Shown here piece after piece: positions 34,861-43,678 of a DNA stretch of 64,000 nucleotides. The notes beneath the pieces are model-generated. The model did not search any database and was not told where the DNA came from. It worked only from the letters and a program-made list of their open reading frames with translations. The position numbers were made by a program, and so were the translations under genes. Source of the stretch: Mycobacterium sp. E787 (GTDB lineage: Bacteria; Actinomycetota; Actinomycetes; Mycobacteriales; Mycobacteriaceae); the NCBI RefSeq assembly GCF_001668725.1, contig NZ_LZKL01000120.1, forward strand, positions 1 to 64,000, read 5' to 3'. Within the stretch, counting starts at the first letter, position 1, and the number at the start of each line of letters is the position of its first letter.

Positions 34861-35832
34861 ATGCGGGCGGCACGGGTGACTCGGCTGGATGGTCCGGACG
34901 CGATCGAGGTCGGGGAGGTCGACGAGCCCTCGGGCGACGGCGTGGTCGTCGACGTGTACGCCGCCGGCGCGGCATTTCCCGACGCGCTGCTGACCCGCGG
35001 GCTCTACCAGTACCGGCCGGAGCCGCCGTTCGTGCTCGGTGCGGAGATCGCCGGCGTGGTGCGCTCGGCGCCGGAGGGCGCGCACGTGCGACCCGGCGAC
35101 CGGGTCGTCGGGCTGACGATGCTGTCGGGCGGCATGGCCGAGGTGGCGATCCTGCAGCCCGACCGGGTGTTCAAGCTGCCCGACAACGTGAGCTTCGAGG
35201 CCGGCGCCGGCCTGCTGTTCAACGACCTGACGGTGTATTTCGCGCTGACCGTGCGCGGCCGGCTGGCCCACGGCGAGACGGTGCTGGTGCACGGCGCCGC
35301 CGGCGGGATCGGGACGTCGACGCTGCGGCTGGCGTCGCTACTCGGGGCGTCCCGCACGATCGCGGTCGTCAGCACCGAAGACAAGGCGGACGTCGCGACG
35401 GCGGCCGGCGCCACCGATGTGGTGCTGGCCGAGGGGTTCAAGGACGCGGTCAAGGAGCTCACCGGCGGCAGCGGCGTGGACGTGGTGGTCGATCCGGTCG
35501 GCGGCGACCGGTTCACCGATTCGCTGCGCTCGCTCGCCCCGGGCGGACGGCTGCTGGTCATCGGGTTCACCGGCGGCGAGATCCCGACCGTGAAGGTGAA
35601 CCGGCTGCTGCTCAACAACATTGACGTCGTCGGCGTCGGGTGGGGAGCGTGGACGGCGACGCACCCGAACGCGCTCGCCGAGCAGTGGGCCGGACTCGAG
35701 GAACTGCTCAGCTCGGGCCGGCTGACTCCCCCGACGCCGGAGGTCTATCCGCTCGAGCAGGCGGCCGCGGCCGTGGCGTCCCTCGAGAATCGAACGGCCA
35801 AGGGCAAAGTCGTGGTGCGCGTCCGCGATTGA
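34861..35832 (+). CDS. fadB4: NADPH:quinone-type oxidoreductase FadB4
   Basis: A 323-residue zinc-free MDR protein, same length as FadB4 (Rv3141) and very close to it: FPDALLTRGLYQYRPEPPFV, the Rossmann motif VHGAAGGIGTSTLRLA and the C-terminal SLENRTAKGKVVVRVRD. Despite the fadB name it is a quinone/enoyl reductase-like enzyme rather than a hydroxyacyl-CoA dehydrogenase. ATG at 34861, 22 bases after the AcuI-like gene. Physiological substrate unknown. Confidence 0.88.
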   Translation: MRAARVTRLDGPDAIEVGEVDEPSGDGVVVDVYAAGAAFPDALLTRGLYQYRPEPPFVLGAEIAGVVRSAPEGAHVRPGDRVVGLTMLSGGMAEVAILQPDRVFKLPDNVSFEAGAGLLFNDLTVYFALTVRGRLAHGETVLVHGAAGGIGTSTLRLASLLGASRTIAVVSTEDKADVATAAGATDVVLAEGFKDAVKELTGGSGVDVVVDPVGGDRFTDSLRSLAPGGRLLVIGFTGGEIPTVKVNRLLLNNIDVVGVGWGAWTATHPNALAEQWAGLEELLSSGRLTPPTPEVYPLEQAAAAVASLENRTAKGKVVVRVRD

Positions 35833-35888
35833 GGCCTGCCATCCGTGCGGTGGGAGGCCTCCGAGCACCTTGTGCGCCGGGTAAACAA

Positions 35889-35904
35889 AAAGTAATGTCA
35901 CTTT
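35889..35904. promoter_or_regulatory. imperfect palindrome upstream of the catabolic operon
   Basis: AAAGTAATGTCACTTT has complementary 5-base arms (AAAGT/ACTTT) around six bases, and lies within outer arms ACAAAA and TTTTGT. It is 34 bp before the first gene of the operon that encodes a TetR regulator at 40414, so it may be that regulator's operator. Confidence 0.4.
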
Positions 35905-35938
35905 CAGTTTTGTAGCCCGCCGGTAGCCAGGAGGTTCC

Positions 35939-37045
35939 ATGGAATCGTTCGTGCACTTGCGAAAAGGGAAGACGCCGCGACGGGTGCACGCCGACCTGGA
36001 CGGGCTGAAGGACGACGAGCTGGGCCGCGGCGGATTCACCGGCCGCACCGCGAACATGTACCGCCGCAACGACCCCACCGCCTATCGCGCGGACGGTCCC
36101 CTGCGACCCGTCGACGTGCTGGCCGGCGAGCTCAAACCGAGCGACGCCACCGACGCCAACGGCGGGCCGCTGCTGATGTTCAGCAACGACGACTGCCGAA
36201 TCCTGTTGAGCCGCCGTCACGAGCCGATGCCGTTCTACGCCCGCCACGTCGACGGCGACCTGCTGTGCTTCGTGCACCGCGGTGCGGGACTGCTGGAGAC
36301 CGAGTTCGGGCCGCTGCGCTATCGGGAGGGCGATTGGGTGTACATCCCGAAGGCATGCACCTGGCGCCAGCTGCCCGACAGCGAAACCACGTTGCTGATG
36401 ATCGAGTCCGGCGACGAGTTCCGGGTGCCGCCGCCGGGCGTGCTGGGCCGGCACTTCCCGTTCGACCCCTCGCAGGCCACCGTCCCCGAACCGGAACCGC
36501 CCACCGATGACGGCTTGCCACCTGGGAAAGACGGGTACGAGGTCCGCCTGATCCATGAGGGCGGCCCGACAACGCTGTTCTACCAACACAATCCGCTGGA
36601 TGTCGAGGGCTGGCGTGGTGACAACTTCGCGTTCACCTTCAACATCGCCGACTACAACGTGATCACCTCGGACAGCGTCCACCTGCCGCCCACGGTCCAT
36701 CTGTTCATGCAGGCGACGGGCGTGTACGTGATGAACTTCCTGCCGAGGCCCGCCGAAGGCGTGCGGGGCACCGAACGCACGCCCTGGTACCACCGCAACG
36801 TCGACTACGACGAGATCGCCTTCTTCCATGGCGGTTCGCTCTACGGCATCCCGATGCCGCCGGGCCTGATCACCCATGCGCCGCAGGGCGTCCACCACGG
36901 CGCGCCGGAGAAGGCGCGGGAACGGGCACGCCGCAAGTTCGACGAGCATTCGCGGGTGGACTGGCAGGTCATCGCCGTCGACACGCGAAGGCGGCTCACG
37001 CCGTCGGCCGAGGTGCTCGCCCACGACCTCGGGCAGCACTCGTGA
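35939..37045 (+). CDS. homogentisate 1,2-dioxygenase-like cupin protein
   Basis: A 368-residue two-cupin protein of the homogentisate dioxygenase family, which opens aromatic rings with Fe(II) and O2. The N-terminal half has HRGAGLLETEFGPLRYREGD and WVYIPKACTWRQLPDSE; the C-terminal half has WYHRNVDYDEIAFFHGGSLY and THAPQGVHHGAPEKARERA, the region of the iron-binding His and Glu. No maleylacetoacetate isomerase or fumarylacetoacetase is beside it, so the substrate may not be homogentisate. ATG at 35939 follows AGGAGG. First gene of a long operon; its end overlaps the next start. Confidence 0.8.
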   Translation: MESFVHLRKGKTPRRVHADLDGLKDDELGRGGFTGRTANMYRRNDPTAYRADGPLRPVDVLAGELKPSDATDANGGPLLMFSNDDCRILLSRRHEPMPFYARHVDGDLLCFVHRGAGLLETEFGPLRYREGDWVYIPKACTWRQLPDSETTLLMIESGDEFRVPPPGVLGRHFPFDPSQATVPEPEPPTDDGLPPGKDGYEVRLIHEGGPTTLFYQHNPLDVEGWRGDNFAFTFNIADYNVITSDSVHLPPTVHLFMQATGVYVMNFLPRPAEGVRGTERTPWYHRNVDYDEIAFFHGGSLYGIPMPPGLITHAPQGVHHGAPEKARERARRKFDEHSRVDWQVIAVDTRRRLTPSAEVLAHDLGQHS

Positions 37046-38217
37046 AGCACGACTACGACCGGATCCCGTATCTGGTTGCGTTCCAGAACAATTCCGCGGT
37101 GCGCGACGTCTACGGCGGGCTTGCCGAGATCACCGTGTTGGAAAGCTATCTGCTCAAGCCGAAGGCCAAGCCGTCCGACACCGTGCTGGTGTTCATGCAC
37201 CCGATCGGCGGCGGCGCGTACCTGCCGATGACGGGCGCGCTGGCCCGCGCCGGTCACCATGTCATCTACTGCAACAGCCGGTTCCGCGGCACGGATTCGG
37301 GGCTGCTGATGGAGAAGGTGGTCGAGGACCTCGGCGAGTGCATCAAGGACGCCAAGAACCGGCTCGGGTACGCCAAGGTGGTGCTGGCCGGGTGGAGCGG
37401 CGGCGGCTCGCTGTCGATGTTCTACCAGCAGCAGGCCCACAAACCGACGATCACCGCGAGCCCGTCCGGCGACGGCCCCGACCTCACCAAGCTGGACCTG
37501 CCCGAGGCCGACGGCATCATGCTGCTGGCCGCACACATCAGCCGGCACGGCACGCTCACCGAATGGCTGGACGCGTCCATCCTCGACGAATCCGACCCGA
37601 CCAAGCGGGATCCCGAGCTGGACCTGTACGACCCGGACAACCCCAATCAACCGCCCTACAGCCAAGAGTTTCTGGATCGCTACCGGCAGGCGCAGATCGA
37701 CCGCAACCGGCGCATCACCGCGTGGGTCCGAGCGAAGCTGGCGGAACTCAAAGCCAGCGGCCGTCCGGACGACGAATTCTGTTTCGTCGTGCACGGCACC
37801 ATGGCCGACCCGCGCTGGCTGGACCCGACCGTCGATCCCAACGAACGCACCCCCGGGACCTGCTATCTGGGTGATCCTCGGGTGGTGAACATGAGCCCCG
37901 TCGGTTTGGCCCGGTTCTCCACGCTGCGCGGCTGGCTGTCGCAATGGAGCTACGACGACGCCCGCGGCGACGGGGTGGCCTGCGGGCGTGACCTCACGGT
38001 CCCGGCGCTGGTGATCGGTAACCTGGCCGATGACGCCTGCACACCCAGCCACACCCGACGGCTCTTCGAGGCGATCGGGCACCCCGACAAGGAGATGCAC
38101 GAAATCCCCGGCGCCACACACTATTACGCGGGACCCGACCAGCGGGACAAGCTGCGCGCGGCCGTCGACATCGTCACCGACTGGCTGGTCCGGCACGACT
38201 TCGCGGGCGCCGAATGA
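37042..38217 (+). CDS. alpha/beta hydrolase
   Basis: A 391-residue hydrolase. The strand-helix region TVLVFMHPIGGGAYLPM supplies an oxyanion-type motif, LAGWSGGGSLSMF is the nucleophile elbow with catalytic Ser, and GNLADDACTPSHTRRLF plus GATHYY near the C-terminus give the acid and His. Start GTG at 37042 overlaps the dioxygenase-like stop, so they are probably co-translated and act in one pathway, for example on the ring-opened product. No signal peptide. Confidence 0.8.
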   Translation: MKHDYDRIPYLVAFQNNSAVRDVYGGLAEITVLESYLLKPKAKPSDTVLVFMHPIGGGAYLPMTGALARAGHHVIYCNSRFRGTDSGLLMEKVVEDLGECIKDAKNRLGYAKVVLAGWSGGGSLSMFYQQQAHKPTITASPSGDGPDLTKLDLPEADGIMLLAAHISRHGTLTEWLDASILDESDPTKRDPELDLYDPDNPNQPPYSQEFLDRYRQAQIDRNRRITAWVRAKLAELKASGRPDDEFCFVVHGTMADPRWLDPTVDPNERTPGTCYLGDPRVVNMSPVGLARFSTLRGWLSQWSYDDARGDGVACGRDLTVPALVIGNLADDACTPSHTRRLFEAIGHPDKEMHEIPGATHYYAGPDQRDKLRAAVDIVTDWLVRHDFAGAE

Positions 38218-39521
38218 CTTCCGCCGGCGACGATGCAGTGGGGGCACCCCCAGCCGCGCAGCGGCGAGGGGGACGAAGCGATGAGGTGGGGGCACCTCCC
38301 GCTTGCGGGGGAGAGCGGCGCATCGTTGGTGCGCTGGACGGCGTCCGGGTGCTCGAGCTCGGAACCCTGATCGCCGGCCCGTTCGCCGGCCGGCTGCTCG
38401 GCGACATGGGCGCGGACGTCATCAAAGTGGAGCCACCCGGCGCGCCGGACCCGCTGCGCACCTGGGGGCAGGCCGAACTCGACGGGCAGCACGTGTTCTG
38501 GACGGTGCACGCGCGCAACAAGCGGGCCATCACCCTCGACCTGCGCAAGCCGCGCGGACGCGAGCTGTTCCTCGATCTCGTCGCCGAATCCGACGTCGTG
38601 GTGGAGAACTTCCGCCCGGGCACGCTGGAAAAATGGAACCTGGGCTACGACGTGCTGTCCGAGCGCAACCCGCGCGTCATCCTGGTCCGGGTGTCCGGCT
38701 ACGGGCAGACGGGACCGGAGGCGCACAAGGCCGGCTACGCCTCGGTGGCCGAGGCGGCCAGCGGCCTGCGGCACCTCAACGGCTTCCCGGGCGGGCCCCC
38801 GCCCCGGCTGGCGCTCTCGCTCGGCGACAGCCTGGCCGGCATGTTCGGCGCCCAGGGGGCGCTGGCGGCCCTGTACCGCCGCGGCGTCACGGGCCGCGGT
38901 CAGGTGGTCGACGTCGCGCTCACCGAATCGTGTTTGGCCGTGCAGGAATCCACGATCCCCGACTACGACGTCGGCGGCGTGGTGCGCGGGCCGTCGGGCA
39001 CCCGGCTCGAGGGCATCGCGCCGTCCAACATCTACCGCAGCGCCGACGGGTCCTGGGTGGTGATCGCCGCCAACCAGGACACCGTGTTCGCCCGGCTGTG
39101 CACGGCCATCGGGCGCCCGGAACTGGCCGCCGACGATCGGTTCGCCACCCACGGCGCCCGCGGCCGCAACCAGGACGAACTCGACGAGATCATCGGCGCG
39201 TGGGCCGCCGACCGGCAACCCGGCGAGATCATCGAAACATTAAGCGCCGCAGGAGTGATCACCGGGCCGATCAACACCGTCGCCGACGTGGTCGACGACC
39301 CGCAGCTGCGGGCCCGCGGCATGCTGGTCGAGCACTACGACGAACGGGTGCGCCGCAACGTGCTGGGACCGGGCGTCGTGCCGGTGCTCTCCGAATCCCC
39401 GGGCGGCGTCCGCAACGCCGGTCCCGCGCGCCCGGGCCAACACAACGAGGACGTGTACATCGGGCTGCTGGGCAAGACCGCCGACGAGCTCGAGGCTCTA
39501 CGGCGCGAGGAGGTGCTGTGA
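38214..39521 (+). CDS. CaiB/BaiF (class III) CoA-transferase
   Basis: Moves CoA between carboxylic acids (435 aa). Family features: LDGVRVLELGTLIAGPFAGR, LLGDMGADVIKVEPP, and the conserved NKRAITLDLRKPRGRELF. The ATG at 38214 overlaps the preceding stop (ATGA), supporting it, yet residues 8-38 (VGAPPAAQRRGG ... GGER) are encoded by two linked repeat units including a copy of the 25-bp element, and the CoA-transferase fold starts only at residue 41. No other ATG lies between. Likely activates the pathway's acid intermediate. Confidence 0.88.
   Translation: MTSAGDDAVGAPPAAQRRGGRSDEVGAPPACGGERRIVGALDGVRVLELGTLIAGPFAGRLLGDMGADVIKVEPPGAPDPLRTWGQAELDGQHVFWTVHARNKRAITLDLRKPRGRELFLDLVAESDVVVENFRPGTLEKWNLGYDVLSERNPRVILVRVSGYGQTGPEAHKAGYASVAEAASGLRHLNGFPGGPPPRLALSLGDSLAGMFGAQGALAALYRRGVTGRGQVVDVALTESCLAVQESTIPDYDVGGVVRGPSGTRLEGIAPSNIYRSADGSWVVIAANQDTVFARLCTAIGRPELAADDRFATHGARGRNQDELDEIIGAWAADRQPGEIIETLSAAGVITGPINTVADVVDDPQLRARGMLVEHYDERVRRNVLGPGVVPVLSESPGGVRNAGPARPGQHNEDVYIGLLGKTADELEALRREEVL
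38286..38314 (+). repeat. 25-bp hairpin-forming dispersed repeat, copy 2
   Basis: GTGGGGGCACCTCCCGCTTG followed by CGGGGGAGA contains the repeat with one base different from copy 1 (C for T). A related unit, GTGGGGGCACCCCC, precedes it at 38238-38251. Both fall in the extra N-terminal codons of the CoA-transferase. Confidence 0.8.
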
Positions 39522-40414
39522 CGCAGCACGTGGACATTCGGGAGGTGTCGCTGCGCGACGGCCTGCAGATCGAAAAGCCGATCCCGTTGGCCGCCAAGCT
39601 GGAATTGCTGGCTGCGGTGGCCGCCACCGGGGTGCGCGAGGTGGAGGCCACGGCGTTCGTGTCCCCGTCCAAGGTGCCCTCGATGGCCGACGCCGCCGAA
39701 CTCGCCGCACACCTGCGCGACTACCCCGACATCGAGTTTTCCGCCCTGGTGGCCAGTCCGAACGGCGCCAGGCGCGCCGTCGCCGCGGGCCTGCGGTCGA
39801 TCGAGTACGTGGTGGCCGCCAGCGACGCGTTCAGCGAGGCGAACGTCGGGCGGCCCGCCGCCGAGGCCACGGACCAGATCGAGGACGTCGTCGCCATCGC
39901 CCACGACGCCGGCGTCACCGTGGAGATCATCGTCGCGACCGCGTGGGACTGCCCGTTCGAGGGGCCGACCCCGCCCCAGCGGGTCCTCGAGATCGGCGCG
40001 GCCGCGCGCGAGAAAGGCGTCGACCGCTTCTCGATCGCCGACACCATCGGCACCACCACGCCACGACGGGTGAGTTCGCTGATCGCCCAACTGCGCCCGG
40101 TGATCGGCGACATGCCGCTGGGCGGGCATTTCCACAACACCCGCGGCACCGGCCTGGCCAGCGCCTACGCCGCGGTCGGCGCCGGGGTCACCAGGCTCGA
40201 CGCCTCGGTGGGCGGACTGGGTGGCTGCCCGTTCGCGCCCGGCGCCACCGGCAACATCGCCACCGAGGACCTGGTCTACCTGCTGCGCGACAGCGACATC
40301 GACGTCGACGTCGACCTGGAGGCCGCCATCGCCGCCGCCGAAGTCGCCAAATCCCTTGTCGGCCACGACTTGCCGGGCGCGCTGCTGCGTGCCGGCGACC
40401 GGATCCGGGTCTGA
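39518..40414 (+). CDS. hydroxymethylglutaryl-CoA lyase family protein
   Basis: A 298-residue TIM-barrel lyase of the HMG-CoA lyase family, which splits 3-hydroxy-3-methylglutaryl-CoA (or a similar thioester) to acetyl-CoA and a keto acid. Metal and substrate motifs: EVSLRDGLQIEKP, GGHFHNTRGTGLASAYAAV, and the Cys loop GGLGGCPFAPGATGN. GTG at 39518 overlaps the CoA-transferase stop (GTGA). With the CoA-transferase it suggests a branched or aldol-type CoA intermediate is cleaved. Confidence 0.88.
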   Translation: MTQHVDIREVSLRDGLQIEKPIPLAAKLELLAAVAATGVREVEATAFVSPSKVPSMADAAELAAHLRDYPDIEFSALVASPNGARRAVAAGLRSIEYVVAASDAFSEANVGRPAAEATDQIEDVVAIAHDAGVTVEIIVATAWDCPFEGPTPPQRVLEIGAAAREKGVDRFSIADTIGTTTPRRVSSLIAQLRPVIGDMPLGGHFHNTRGTGLASAYAAVGAGVTRLDASVGGLGGCPFAPGATGNIATEDLVYLLRDSDIDVDVDLEAAIAAAEVAKSLVGHDLPGALLRAGDRIRV

Positions 40415-41025
40415 TGCCGGCGGAAAGCCTGACCGCCAAGGGCCGCCAGACCAGGCAGGCCATCGAACAGGCCGCCCGGAAGCTGTTCGCCGAACGCGGC
40501 TTTCACGGCACCACCCTGGCGGACATCACGTCTGCCGCGGGCAAGTCGCCCGCGGTGTTCTACCGCTATTTCGGCGACAAGGAAGACCTGTTGGCCGACC
40601 TGGCGGAGTCGTTTCTGCACGAGGTCGTGACGCCGTCCGGGCTGAGCGTGGAGCTGCCGAAGTCGCCCGACGACGACGCGTTCTTCACCGCGGTGGTCAC
40701 CGGGTACTGGAACATGTTCAAGCAGAACATCGGCATCATGATCGCGGTGGCCCAGCTGGCCACCACGCAGCCACGATTCGCCACCGTCCAGAACGAGTTC
40801 CGGCGCTTCGGCATCGACATCGTCGCCGCCTCGGTTCGCCGCGCCCAGGAACAGGGATACGCAACCGAGCTCGACCCCGAGCACACCGCGGCAGCCATCG
40901 CGCTGCTGTTCGAGAACTTCACCACCGTGGTCGTCGGCCCGTCGGGCCTGGGGCTGAAGATCAGCGACGGGGACGCCGTCGCCACCCTGTCCACCATCTG
41001 GAAGAAAACGCTCTACGGCGCTTAA
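40414..41025 (+). CDS. TetR-family transcriptional regulator
   Basis: A 203-residue repressor with an N-terminal TetR HTH (about 12-58: LADITSAAGKSPAVFYRYF GDKEDLL region) and a helical ligand-binding domain. Its ATG overlaps the lyase stop by one base, so it is embedded in the operon and probably autoregulates it; the inducer is likely a CoA intermediate, by analogy with other TetR proteins of this kind. Candidate operator at 35889-35904. Confidence 0.88.
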   Translation: MPAESLTAKGRQTRQAIEQAARKLFAERGFHGTTLADITSAAGKSPAVFYRYFGDKEDLLADLAESFLHEVVTPSGLSVELPKSPDDDAFFTAVVTGYWNMFKQNIGIMIAVAQLATTQPRFATVQNEFRRFGIDIVAASVRRAQEQGYATELDPEHTAAAIALLFENFTTVVVGPSGLGLKISDGDAVATLSTIWKKTLYGA

Positions 41026-41034
41026 GGAGTCGAC

Positions 41035-42273
41035 ATGGATTTCACACTGCCGGAACATCTTCCGGGGGTGCTCGCGGAGATGGACGCATTCATCGAGCGC
41101 GAGATCGCCCCGCTGCAGGCCGAGAACATGCAGTACTTCGACCGGCGCCGCGAACACGCCCGCACCGATTGGGACAACGACGGCATCCCGACGCGCGAGT
41201 GGGAGGACCTGCTCGCCGAGATGCGCAGGCGCGCCGACCGGGCGGGCTGGCTGCGCTACGGGCTGCCGGCGTCGCTGGGCGGCCGCGACGGCACCAACGT
41301 CGACATGGCCGTCATCCGGGAACACCTGGCGCACAAGGGTCTTGGCCTGCACAACGACCTGCAGAACGAGTCGTCGATCGTCGGGAACTTCCCGCAGGTG
41401 ATCATGATGGAGCGCTTCGGCACCGACCAGCAACGCCGCGGCTGGTCGGAGGCGCTGATCACGGGGGAACGGTCCATGGCGTTCGGCCTCACCGAACCGC
41501 AGCACGGCTCGGACGCGACCTGGCTAAAGACGCGGGCGCAGGCCGACGGGGACGGCTGGGTGATCAACGGCGCCAAGCGATTCAACACCGGCGTGCACCG
41601 CGCCACCCACGACCTGGTCTTCGCCCGCACCTCCGGCGAGCCGGGCTCCGCCGTGGGCATCACCGCCTTCCTGGTGCCGACCGACGCGCCCGGATTCCAC
41701 GTCCCCTACTACTGGTGGACCTTCAACATGCCGACCGACCACGGCGAGGTCGAGCTGACCGACGTGCGGGTGCCCGCCGACGCGGTGCTCGGCGAGGTGG
41801 ACCGCGGCCTCGAGGTCGCGCAAACGTTCCTGCACGAGAACCGGATTCGCCAGGCCGCGAGCAGCCTGGGCGCGGCGCAGTACTGCATCGACCGCGCCGC
41901 CGAATACGCCGGCCAGCGCACCGTCTTCGGCAAGCCGCTGTCGGTGAACCAGGCCGTGCAGTGGCCGCTGGCCGAACTGCAGACCGAGGCCCAGATGGTG
42001 CGGCTGCTCGTGGCCTACGCGGCCTGGCATCTCGACCGCGACCACCACATGGAGGTCTCGGACAAGGTGTCGATGGCCAACTACCGGGCCAACCGGCTGG
42101 TCTGCGACGCCGCGGACCGGGCCATGCAGATCTTCGGCGGCCTGGGCTACAGCCGCCACGAGCCGTTCGAGCACATCTACCGCCATCACCGCCGCTACCG
42201 GATCACCGAGGGCGCCGAGGAGATTCAGATTCGCCGGGTGGCCCAGCGGCTGTTCAAGTTCGGTCACAGGTGA
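41035..42273 (+). CDS. acyl-CoA dehydrogenase (ACAD10/11-like, LvaC-type)
   Basis: A 412-residue flavoprotein with the acyl-CoA dehydrogenase fold: AFGLTEPQHGSDATWLKT for FAD binding, INGAKRFNTGVHRAT, and the C-terminal QIFGGLGYSRHEPFEHIYRH with RITEGAEEIQIRRVAQRLF. The type encoded beside an APH kinase, as here, is related to ACAD10/11 and to LvaC, which eliminates phosphate from 4-phosphoacyl-CoA rather than only dehydrogenating. ATG at 41035 after AAGGAG, nine bases behind the TetR stop. Confidence 0.85.
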   Translation: MDFTLPEHLPGVLAEMDAFIEREIAPLQAENMQYFDRRREHARTDWDNDGIPTREWEDLLAEMRRRADRAGWLRYGLPASLGGRDGTNVDMAVIREHLAHKGLGLHNDLQNESSIVGNFPQVIMMERFGTDQQRRGWSEALITGERSMAFGLTEPQHGSDATWLKTRAQADGDGWVINGAKRFNTGVHRATHDLVFARTSGEPGSAVGITAFLVPTDAPGFHVPYYWWTFNMPTDHGEVELTDVRVPADAVLGEVDRGLEVAQTFLHENRIRQAASSLGAAQYCIDRAAEYAGQRTVFGKPLSVNQAVQWPLAELQTEAQMVRLLVAYAAWHLDRDHHMEVSDKVSMANYRANRLVCDAADRAMQIFGGLGYSRHEPFEHIYRHHRRYRITEGAEEIQIRRVAQRLFKFGHR

Positions 42274-43244
42274 CCCTGCAAGAGCGCCTGCCGGCGGTGC
42301 TGGGCCCGGTCCTGGGTACCGGCGTGGCAGTCGAGAACCTGCGCGCGTTGACCGGCGGCGCCAGCCGCGCCACGTGGGCGTTCGACGCCGTCACCGGCAC
42401 GCAACGCCGCCCGCTGATCCTGCGCACCGGTCCGCCCGACGACGTGCACGCCGGCATGGAGCTCGAGGCCCGCACCCAGGCGGCCGCAGCGGCGGCCGGC
42501 GCGCCGGTCCCCCACATCCTGGTCGCCGACGATTCTGTTGCCGCACTGGGCAATCCGTTCCTCATCTGCGATGAGATCCCCGGCGAGACCATCGTCCGGC
42601 GCATCCAACGCGGCCTCGACGCCGATGGCGGGCACGCGGGCCGCACGCGGTTGCTACACCAGTGCGCGCGGGCGCTCGCCGCCATTCACCGGGCCGATTC
42701 GGCGATCCCCGGCCTGATCCACGAGGACCAACTGGTGCAGTGGCGCGAGCGCCTCGACGCGATGGGCGACACCACCGCCACCTTCGAATGGGCGTTTCGC
42801 TGGCTGGCCGCCCACCGGCCGCAACCGACGGCGCCGGTCCTGGTGCACGGGGACTACCGGATGGGGAACCTGATCGTGGACGGCTCCCGGCTGGCCGCCG
42901 TGCTGGACTGGGAGTTGGTACACCTCGGCGAGGCCTACGAAGACCTGGCCTGGTTCTGCATCCGGGCCTGGCGGTTCGGCGCACCGGCCAGCCTCGGAGC
43001 CGGCGGCCTCGGCAGCGTCGAAAGCTTCCTGCGGGCCTACGAGGAGGCCGGCGCGACTACCGTCGACCGGGTGGCGTTTCACTGGTGGCTGGTGCTGGCC
43101 ACACTGCGTTGGGGGGTCATCTGCCGCTACCAGGCCGAGCGGCATCTCAGCGGCGAATTCCGCTCGGTCGAATTGGCGACGATCGGCCGCCGCGTCTGCG
43201 AAACGGAGTGGGACCTGCTCGACCTGCTCGAGGGGGCCCGGTGA
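42270..43244 (+). CDS. APH-family acyl-CoA kinase (LvaA-like)
   Basis: A 324-residue aminoglycoside-phosphotransferase-fold kinase. Catalytic loop HGDYRMGNLI and metal motif DWELVHLGEAYEDLAWFC are intact; the N-lobe has LTGGASRATW. Genes of this kind beside acyl-CoA dehydrogenases are not resistance genes; LvaA of Pseudomonas phosphorylates 4-hydroxyacyl-CoA. GTG at 42270 overlaps the dehydrogenase stop (GTGA). Followed, after a repeat copy, by a DUF6285 gene. Confidence 0.85.
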   Translation: MTLQERLPAVLGPVLGTGVAVENLRALTGGASRATWAFDAVTGTQRRPLILRTGPPDDVHAGMELEARTQAAAAAAGAPVPHILVADDSVAALGNPFLICDEIPGETIVRRIQRGLDADGGHAGRTRLLHQCARALAAIHRADSAIPGLIHEDQLVQWRERLDAMGDTTATFEWAFRWLAAHRPQPTAPVLVHGDYRMGNLIVDGSRLAAVLDWELVHLGEAYEDLAWFCIRAWRFGAPASLGAGGLGSVESFLRAYEEAGATTVDRVAFHWWLVLATLRWGVICRYQAERHLSGEFRSVELATIGRRVCETEWDLLDLLEGAR

Positions 43245-43262
43245 GACGATGTGCGCCGCGCT

Positions 43263-43287
43263 GGGGGTACCGCCCGCTTGCGGGGGA
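43263..43287 (+). repeat. 25-bp hairpin-forming dispersed repeat, copy 3
   Basis: GGGGGTACCGCCCGCTTGCG plus GGGGA, one base different from copy 1 (G for T). It lies in the 84-base gap between the kinase and the DUF6285 gene, the only sizeable gap in this operon. Confidence 0.8.
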
Positions 43288-43328
43288 CGGCGCGAGGAGG
43301 GAGGCGGGCAATTGACGGAGGTGCGGCC

Positions 43329-43667
43329 GTGATCGGCGCCTACGGCCGGCCGCTCGCGGCCGAACTCGTGGCCGCGGTGGCCGAATTCCTGGAAACCGAC
43401 GTCCGGGAAGCGACCAGCGGGCAGGTCAACTTCCACGCCCGGGTCGCCGCCAACGCGCTGCGGATCGTCGAGCGGGAACTGCTCGACGAGACCGAGGCGG
43501 AATCCCTTGCGGCGCTGGCCGATCTGGGCTTTGCCGACGAGGAACAACTGGCCGCCGCCATCCGGGCCGGCGAGTTGGACGGGCGCGGTGACGAGGTCAC
43601 CGCCTGCCTGCGCACCCTGGTGCGGCGCCGGCTGGCCGTCGCCCACCCCGGATACGACAGCGAATAG
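43329..43667 (+). CDS. DUF6285 family protein (LvaB-like kinase partner)
   Basis: A 112-residue helical protein (GRPLAAELVAAVAEFLETDV, VNFHARVAANALRIVERELL) of the family I recall as DUF6285, found directly beside APH-type acyl-CoA kinases. In Pseudomonas putida the small LvaB is needed for LvaA kinase activity. GTG at 43329 has GGAGG upstream; the open frame extends further 5' through the repeat but without a better start. Confidence 0.7.
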   Translation: MIGAYGRPLAAELVAAVAEFLETDVREATSGQVNFHARVAANALRIVERELLDETEAESLAALADLGFADEEQLAAAIRAGELDGRGDEVTACLRTLVRRRLAVAHPGYDSE

Positions 43668-43678
43668 GAGCGGGTGTC

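Noticed and set aside
42270..43244. Aminoglycoside resistance gene
   Set aside because: The APH fold is present, but the gene is fused translationally to an acyl-CoA dehydrogenase and a DUF6285 gene, which points to acyl-CoA metabolism.
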